DNA of 45,284 bases, taken from assembly GCA_964344335.1 (NCBI GenBank), contig CAYFMW010000008.1, positions 1-45,284 of the forward strand, read 5' to 3'. Positions within the stretch are counted from its first letter, which is position 1. The number at the start of each line of letters is the position of its first letter. Both the position numbers and the translations under genes were made by a program. The notes below the pieces were generated by a model, which saw only the letters and a program-made list of their open reading frames with translations, was not told where the DNA came from and searched no databases. The stretch comes from RUG11894 sp964344335. Lineage in GTDB: Bacteria; Bacillota; Clostridia; Peptostreptococcales; Anaerovoracaceae. This document shows positions 41,110-45,284 of this stretch, in pieces.

Positions 41110-41715
41110 TTAGCGATAGAATAATGCCGTGTATACCATTCCCAGCGCCTCGCGAACAAAGTACTTGCACTTGTAGTTCTTAAGACTCGTAGGCGCAGCG
41201 AGGGTCTCGAAATCGTAATCAAAGAATTTCCTTCCGAGATATTTCGCCCTGCAGAGGTGATATTCGCTCGATACTATAACTATGTGCTTATCGCGCCAGT
41301 CCTCGCCTATCAGCTCGCAGGCATGTCCTATATTATCCCTCGTGTTGGTGGAGTTTTCTTCCGGTATCAGCCTGTCTTCACTTATGCCGCGATCCGAAAG
41401 CCAGCGCATCATGCAGGCTGCTTCGGTCTCGGGTTCGTCCGGCCCCTGCCCGCCGCTGAGGATGGCGAGCGTCTGAGGATTATCCTGCAGATAACTAAGG
41501 GCAGCCCGGAGCCTATCGGCAAGAGCCGAAGAAGGCGTCGGGACGCCGCCGTAATTATTGACTTTTGCTCCGAGTACTACAATATAGTCGGCGCCGGAAG
41601 TAGCGTCGCCTTCGGAAGCGGCTATCACCATCGCCTCTGCCGCGATAAACACGATAATTCCTATAATCACGCAAATTGCAAGCACGGTAAGTACTATCCT
41701 GATTTTTTTATTCAT
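41110..41715 (-). CDS. YdcF-family (DUF218) membrane-anchored protein
   Basis: A 201-residue protein with one N-terminal span (about 7-30) and a DUF218 domain: DYIVVLGAKV, a SSALADRLRAAL helix, LAILSGGQGPDEPETEA, an ENSTNTRDNI motif and IVIVSSEYHLCRA. The family (YdcF, ElyC, SanA-like) is linked to envelope biogenesis and vancomycin-type barrier functions in some bacteria, but the biochemical activity is not established. The start at 41715 has GGTGGGG about 12 bases ahead. It has its own promoter at 41810-41818 with a leader hairpin. Confidence 0.87.
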   Translation of the reverse strand: MNKKIRIVLTVLAICVIIGIIVFIAAEAMVIAASEGDATSGADYIVVLGAKVNNYGGVPTPSSALADRLRAALSYLQDNPQTLAILSGGQGPDEPETEAACMMRWLSDRGISEDRLIPEENSTNTRDNIGHACELIGEDWRDKHIVIVSSEYHLCRAKYLGRKFFDYDFETLAAPTSLKNYKCKYFVREALGMVYTALFYR

Positions 41716-41809
41716 TGCAATAAATCCCCACCCTTTAAAATTTCGAGCATAAGGCCGCTCTATTTATTTCGGGCGACAGAGCCGCCCGAAGTCCCCCTGA
41801 ACTCATCCC

Positions 41810-41818
41810 ATTGTAACA
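41810..41818 (-). promoter_or_regulatory. Extended -10 promoter of the YdcF gene
   Basis: On the minus strand TGTTACAAT (TG, one base, TACAAT at 41810-41815). Transcription from here would include the perfect 8-bp hairpin at 41768-41790 in the leader. Confidence 0.5.
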
Positions 41819-41961
41819 CAAAGCGCCCGCATCGGCAGGCGCCTTTGATATTTTTGATAGTATGGTTTTGGCCTGATTTTATCTTTTTAAAACGCAAGTG
41901 ACTTTTACTTCAGCTTCCGTATTACTAATTTCCGCAGGTATTTATTCATTTTTTAAATTAC

Positions 41962-42010
41962 AAGGGAGCTCATCATGGTATACTTATCAAAAAGAAGGGA
42001 GCTCACTCAT
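41962..42010 (+). promoter_or_regulatory. Leader of the YfcC-type gene: repeated ribosome-binding segment and possible extended -10
   Basis: AAGGGAGCTCA followed by TCAT occurs first at about 41962-41975 and again at 41996-42010, so there are two similar ribosome-binding segments. The first would start a 15-codon frame (ATG 41974, MVYLSKRRELTHYGK) that ends just inside the transporter gene. Alternatively, TGGTATACT (41977-41984... -10 TATACT at 41979-41984) is an extended -10, in which case the small frame is not transcribed from it. Confidence 0.4.
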
Positions 42011-42011
42011 T

Positions 42012-43424
42012 ATGGAAAATAATAAGAGCGGAAATTATCTGAATATAAGCACCAAATCGTTCATCGGAGCGATAGCTATAATCTTCGCGCTGATGGTACT
42101 GACCTATGTCCTGAGCTTCGTTGTGCCGGCCGGTGAATACGCCCGTACTACGGACGCTGCCGGAAATGTCGTAATCGACACGGCAAAAGGATTCAGCTAT
42201 GTCGAAGGCGGCATACCCTTTTGGAAATGGATACTCTCCCCCTTCCTCGTGCTTGGAGCGGAAGGGAATGCGGCGCTGATTGCCGTAATCATATTCCTGC
42301 TCGTTATAGGCGGAGTCTTCAACTCGCTCAATGCGAGCGGCCTTATGCAATATATGCTGGACAAGATAGTCCACAAATTCGGAAATGTCAAATACAAGTT
42401 GATGGCCATCCTCATACTGTTCTTTATGGCGATGGGCTCGCTGGTGGGTTCATTCGAGGAAGTCGTGCCGATGGTGCCGATAGTGGTTTCCCTTGCGGTC
42501 GGCCTGGGATGGGACAAATGCACGGGCCTTTCGATTTCGCTGCTCGCGGCTGGCTGCGGATTTGCAGCCGGCGTGGCAAACCCCTTTACCATCGGGGTTG
42601 CGCAAGGTCTGGCAGGCCTTCCCATGTTCAGCGGCATGTGGCTTAGGCTGCTCTCCTTTGCGCTGATCTACCTGCTGCTCCTCGCATTCACCCTCAGGCA
42701 TGCGAAGAAGGTGGACAGACATACGCACGATATGGCGCAGGCCGAGAGTAGCTATGTGGAAAACAGGAAGATGGACAGGGCTTTAAAGGTTTTCGCTGTG
42801 ATAGTCGGAGTAGGAATACTGCTGGTGCTCAGCTCGAGCTTTATCGCCTTCCTTCGAGATTTCACCATGATAATCGTCGCGGTGATGTTCCTCGCGGCGG
42901 GGATAATCGCAACACTCCTGAGCGGAACGGACGGCAAGACTCTGGGCAAGACCTTCGGCGGGGGAATAGTCGCGATTCTGCCTTCGGTCCTTATGATATT
43001 GATGGCCTCATCGATAAAATACACGATGGTCGAAGCTAAGATTCTAGACACCGTGCTTCACGGAGCGGTTCAGGCGGCATCGGGCATGTCCAAGGCCGGA
43101 CTCGTCCTGTTTATCTACCTTATCGTACTGGTTATGAACTTCTTTATCGCTTCAGGTTCCGCGAAGGCCTTCCTGCTTATACCGCTGATAGTGCCGCTGG
43201 CAGGCATTTTCGGCATAAGCCCGCAGCTTTGCATACTGGCCTTCGCCTTCGGCGACGGCTTCAGCAATGTCTTCTATCCGACAAACCCCGTCCTTCTGAT
43301 TTCCCTCGGCATCGCGGACCTCAGCTATGCGGAATGGACGAAATTCTCACTTAAGTTCCAGATTGTGAACATCCTGCTAACCTCCGCCATTCTGATGCTG
43401 GGGTTGGCTGTGAATTATGTGTAA
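42012..43424 (+). CDS. YfcC-family (DcuC/ArsB superfamily) membrane transporter
   Basis: A 470-residue membrane protein with about 12 spans. The N-terminal STKSFIGAIAIIFALMVLTY, then VVPAGEY, the re-entrant-type GSFEEVVPMVPIVV and AAGVANPFTIGVAQGLAG, and the C-terminal GDGFSNVFYPTNPVLL are typical of YfcC proteins. Relatives carry C4-dicarboxylates or basic amino acids or peptides; the substrate is not known here. ATG 42012 is chosen over the in-frame start at 41898 because GGGAG precedes it and MENNK before TKSF is the usual N-terminus. It is transcribed alone and lies upstream of the repeat-bearing ATPase region. Confidence 0.87.
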   Translation: MENNKSGNYLNISTKSFIGAIAIIFALMVLTYVLSFVVPAGEYARTTDAAGNVVIDTAKGFSYVEGGIPFWKWILSPFLVLGAEGNAALIAVIIFLLVIGGVFNSLNASGLMQYMLDKIVHKFGNVKYKLMAILILFFMAMGSLVGSFEEVVPMVPIVVSLAVGLGWDKCTGLSISLLAAGCGFAAGVANPFTIGVAQGLAGLPMFSGMWLRLLSFALIYLLLLAFTLRHAKKVDRHTHDMAQAESSYVENRKMDRALKVFAVIVGVGILLVLSSSFIAFLRDFTMIIVAVMFLAAGIIATLLSGTDGKTLGKTFGGGIVAILPSVLMILMASSIKYTMVEAKILDTVLHGAVQAASGMSKAGLVLFIYLIVLVMNFFIASGSAKAFLLIPLIVPLAGIFGISPQLCILAFAFGDGFSNVFYPTNPVLLISLGIADLSYAEWTKFSLKFQIVNILLTSAILMLGLAVNYV

Positions 43425-43468
43425 ATTGCGAGGCCGCAGAGGTGTTTTGTAAAATTATGGAATTCGAC

Positions 43469-43548
43469 CTTGCATTTTCGTGACAATTCCAGGGGATTGA
43501 ACTTGCATTTTCGTGCAAAATTCACCTATGCGTACTTGCATTTTCGTG
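43469..43548. repeat. Three exact 14-bp repeats with a 33-bp period
   Basis: CTTGCATTTTCGTG occurs at 43469-43482, 43502-43515 and 43535-43548. All three copies are identical, with a start-to-start distance of exactly 33 bp (about three helical turns) and unrelated 19-bp spacers. They lie 45 bases after the transporter stop and end 57 bases before the DUF4143 ATPase start. A degenerate fourth copy may lie near 43565-43578. Phased identical repeats before a gene suggest cooperative binding of a regulator, perhaps the ATPase product itself. Confidence 0.9.
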
Positions 43549-43605
43549 ATTTGCGTGCTAATCTGAGCATGAATCGTGATGCAATCAGTAGCGAGGATAT
43601 TACAA

Positions 43606-44946
43606 ATGATGAGGCGGAAAATCTATGACGAGTTGCTTTCATGGAAACAAAGGAGCAAGGGACAAACTGCACTCCTTATCGACGGTGCGCGCCGTGTGGG
43701 AAAGAGCTATATTGCGGAACTCTTTGCGAGGCAAGAATATAGAAGTTATATAATAATAGACTTCGGTAATGCTCCTCAGGACATTCTCGACCTTTTCATA
43801 AACGAGAGCTACGATTTAGACCTTTTCTTCGCGAAATTATCGGCATTCTATTCAACAGTTCTTCATAAGAGAGAGTCTTTGATTGTATTCGACGAAGTGC
43901 AGCAATTCCCGAGGGCACGACAGCTTATCAAATATCTTGTCGCAGACGGACGCTACGATTTTTTGGAAACCGGCTCGCTCATCAGGTTAAAGAAGAACAC
44001 GGAGAATATAATCATCCCATCGGAAGAGGAGCATATTGAGATGCACCCCATGGATTTCGAAGAATTCCTTTGGGCAATTGGAGACGAAGCGACGGTCCCT
44101 CTGATTCGCAAATGCTTTGATGCGAAAAAACCTCTGGGACAGGCTCTGCATCGCAAGATTATGAACGACCTCCGGCAATATATGCTCGTGGGTGGAATGC
44201 CTCAGTCCATACTGGCATATCGAGAAGGTAAAAATTTCGAGGCTTCGGATGAAGCAAAGCGCAGAATTTTGCAGCTTTACCGCGAAGATGTATCAAAATT
44301 TGCCGAGGGCTACGAAGAAAAAGTGTATGCCGTTTTTGACGGAATCCCCGGCCAACTTTCCAAGAGAGAAAAGAAGTATAGACTTTCGTCTATAAATGAA
44401 AATGCTCGCTTTCGCGCATACGAAGATACCTTTATTTGGCTGAACGAAGCTATGATTATAAATACCTGCTACAACTCCACAGATCCCGGAGTAGGGCTTG
44501 CAAGGAGCGCCGACCATAGAACGCAAAAATGTTATATGGCTGATACCGGCTTGCTCGCCACCCACACATTCATGGACCGCAGCTTTACAGAAAACGAACT
44601 ATACAAAGCTATCCTATTCGATAAGCTCCACATTAACGAAGGCATGCTGATGGAGAATCTGGTTGCGCAGATGCTGAGACGCAACGGACATAAACTCTTT
44701 TTCTACTCCCGCAGTAATGGTAAAGATCGTGAAAACCATATGGAAATCGATTTTTTAATCAGAGAAAGAGGAAAGATTGCGCCTATCGAAGTAAAGTCTG
44801 CCAATTATCGCTCCCATTCCTCGCTTGATAAATTCAGGAAGAAGTTTTCAAACAAGCTCGGCAACTCCTATATCCTATACCCCAAAGACTTCATGGAAAA
44901 GGACGGCATTCTGCACCTGCCATTGTATATGGCTATTTTCTTATAA
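43606..44946 (+). CDS. DUF4143-type AAA ATPase (AAA_14)
   Basis: A 446-residue protein with an N-terminal AAA_14 P-loop domain (Walker A GARRVGKS at 27-34, Walker B LIVFDEVQ) and a C-terminal DUF4143 domain (about 200-400) ending in a PD-(D/E)XK-like segment EIDFLIRERGKIAPIEVK. The family is very common, often in many copies, in Clostridia, Bacteroidetes and archaea, and its function is not established; ideas include mobile-element or defence roles. ATG 43606 is preferred (GAGGA nine bases ahead) over the GTG at 43576. The gene is transcribed alone, behind the 33-bp phased repeats, and has its own terminator: a self-contained cassette next to a truncated ABC gene. Confidence 0.88.
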   Translation: MMRRKIYDELLSWKQRSKGQTALLIDGARRVGKSYIAELFARQEYRSYIIIDFGNAPQDILDLFINESYDLDLFFAKLSAFYSTVLHKRESLIVFDEVQQFPRARQLIKYLVADGRYDFLETGSLIRLKKNTENIIIPSEEEHIEMHPMDFEEFLWAIGDEATVPLIRKCFDAKKPLGQALHRKIMNDLRQYMLVGGMPQSILAYREGKNFEASDEAKRRILQLYREDVSKFAEGYEEKVYAVFDGIPGQLSKREKKYRLSSINENARFRAYEDTFIWLNEAMIINTCYNSTDPGVGLARSADHRTQKCYMADTGLLATHTFMDRSFTENELYKAILFDKLHINEGMLMENLVAQMLRRNGHKLFFYSRSNGKDRENHMEIDFLIRERGKIAPIEVKSANYRSHSSLDKFRKKFSNKLGNSYILYPKDFMEKDGILHLPLYMAIFL

Positions 44947-44990
44947 AAAATGAACCTCCTGCGGCACTTTGACCACAGGAGGCTCATTTC
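44946..44990. terminator. Terminator between the ATPase and the truncated ABC gene
   Basis: CCTCCTG (44955-44961) pairs with CAGGAGG (44976-44982), extended by ATGA/TCAT, with A and T runs on the two sides. It can act in both directions for the convergent genes. Confidence 0.85.
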
Positions 44991-44999
44991 ATTTACAGA

Positions 45000-45284
45000 T
45001 TATAATCCGTATTCTTTCTTAAAGCGTTCCAGCTCCGAGCCGGCGTACATAACATTAACCCTGTCCGCCATATTCGCAACGACGCCGAGGTCGTGGGTAA
45101 TAAAGATGACGGAAAGATTGCGATCCGCTTTAATTTCATTAATCAGCTCCAAGATTCTGGCTTGAACCGTCACATCCAGTGCAGTAGTCGGCTCATCGCA
45201 GATAAGAATCTCCGGATTGCCGGCAAGAGCTATCGCAATGACAATGCGCTGCCGCATACCGCCGGAAAACTGGAACGGATACTG
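45000..45284 (-). pseudogene. OppD-like ABC ATPase, C-terminally truncated and running off the window
   Basis: The minus-strand frame enters from beyond 45284 and shows the ABC signature FSGGMRQR, Walker B ILICDEPTTALDVT, the H-loop ITHDLGVVAN and then VNVMYAG. At this point a full OppD continues for another 70-100 residues (compare the first half of the fusion at 32158-34164), but here 12 unrelated residues, SELERFKKEYGL, lead to a TAA. So the substrate-specific tail is lost, probably by a deletion or insertion that joined the gene to foreign sequence. The ATPase core may still fold. The N-terminal part with Walker A is outside the window. Confidence 0.75.

Larger units (their letters stand above)
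41716..42011. other. Divergent intergenic region, YdcF / YfcC-type transporter
   Basis: It holds the ydcF leader hairpin TTCGGGCG (41768-41775) with CGCCCGAA (41783-41790), an extended -10 promoter on the minus strand (41810-41818), a GC-rich hairpin near 41823-41848, and the transporter promoter and leader (41962-42011). No separate gene is clear beyond a possible 15-codon leader frame. Confidence 0.55.

Noticed and set aside
43469..43548. CRISPR array reading of the 33-bp periodic repeats
   Set aside because: Repeats are only 14 bp with 19-bp spacers, three copies, no cas genes in the window; a regulatory array fits better.

Overview
The window looks like a chromosomal segment of a low-to-moderate GC anaerobic Firmicute, most likely class Clostridia. 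Support: strong AGGAGG-type ribosome binding sites, occasional TTG starts, AbrB/MazE-type, PucR-type and OmpR-type regulators, a lipoprotein-dependent oligopeptide ABC system, and EAL-CBS-GGDEF, DUF4143 and bactofilin families in forms typical of Clostridia. A closer assignment (for instance Eubacteriales family XIII relatives) is a guess. A run of exactly 100 N (9410-9509) is a scaffold gap, so linkage across it depends on the assembly.

Layout. 1-1.8 kb: a probable IS21-type element end abutting a 5'-truncated large serine recombinase, the remnant edge of an integrated element. 1.8-8.8 kb (minus strand): a MGDG-synthase-type glycosyltransferase, a fused MacB-like ABC exporter, a methyltransferase stub and the copper ATPase CopA. 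8.8-10.6 kb: a gene-poor stretch, the gap, and an EAL-CBS-GGDEF gene broken by a deletion. 10.7-11.5 kb: a CPBP membrane protease. 11.6-17.0 kb (minus): a detoxification-type module of response regulator, intramembrane-sensing kinase, ABC ATPase and two-module FtsX permease, with a tandem direct repeat upstream of the ABC genes. 17.2-17.9 kb: an AbrB/MazE antitoxin whose PIN toxin has lost its first half.

18.0-31.2 kb (minus) is a long housekeeping block: lysS, greA, dus, a PucR-family regulator and ftsH form one operon; tilS, tatD, metG, a histidine phosphatase, an EamA transporter and an amidohydrolase lie upstream in close order. LysRS carries a C-terminal tRNA-binding (Trbp111/EMAP-like) domain, the kind usually found at the end of bacterial MetRS, while the MetRS encoded 7 kb away stops just before the point where that domain would start.

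31.4-38.0 kb (minus): a small unknown gene, then an oppABC-(DF fusion)-membrane protein operon for oligopeptide uptake. Divergent from it are a KdpDE-like two-component pair (38.2-40.4 kb) and a bactofilin (40.5 kb). A YdcF protein, a YfcC-type transporter, a DUF4143 ATPase preceded by three 14-bp repeats with an exact 33-bp period, and a second, C-terminally truncated OppD-like ABC ATPase (running off the window) close the segment.

No rRNA, tRNA or CRISPR array was seen. The window is mostly ordinary core genome with many small scars of decay. The items most worth a second look are the LysRS/MetRS domain arrangement, the 33-bp phased repeats before the DUF4143 ATPase, the paired dyads before the amidohydrolase, and the direct-repeat operator before the ABC module.
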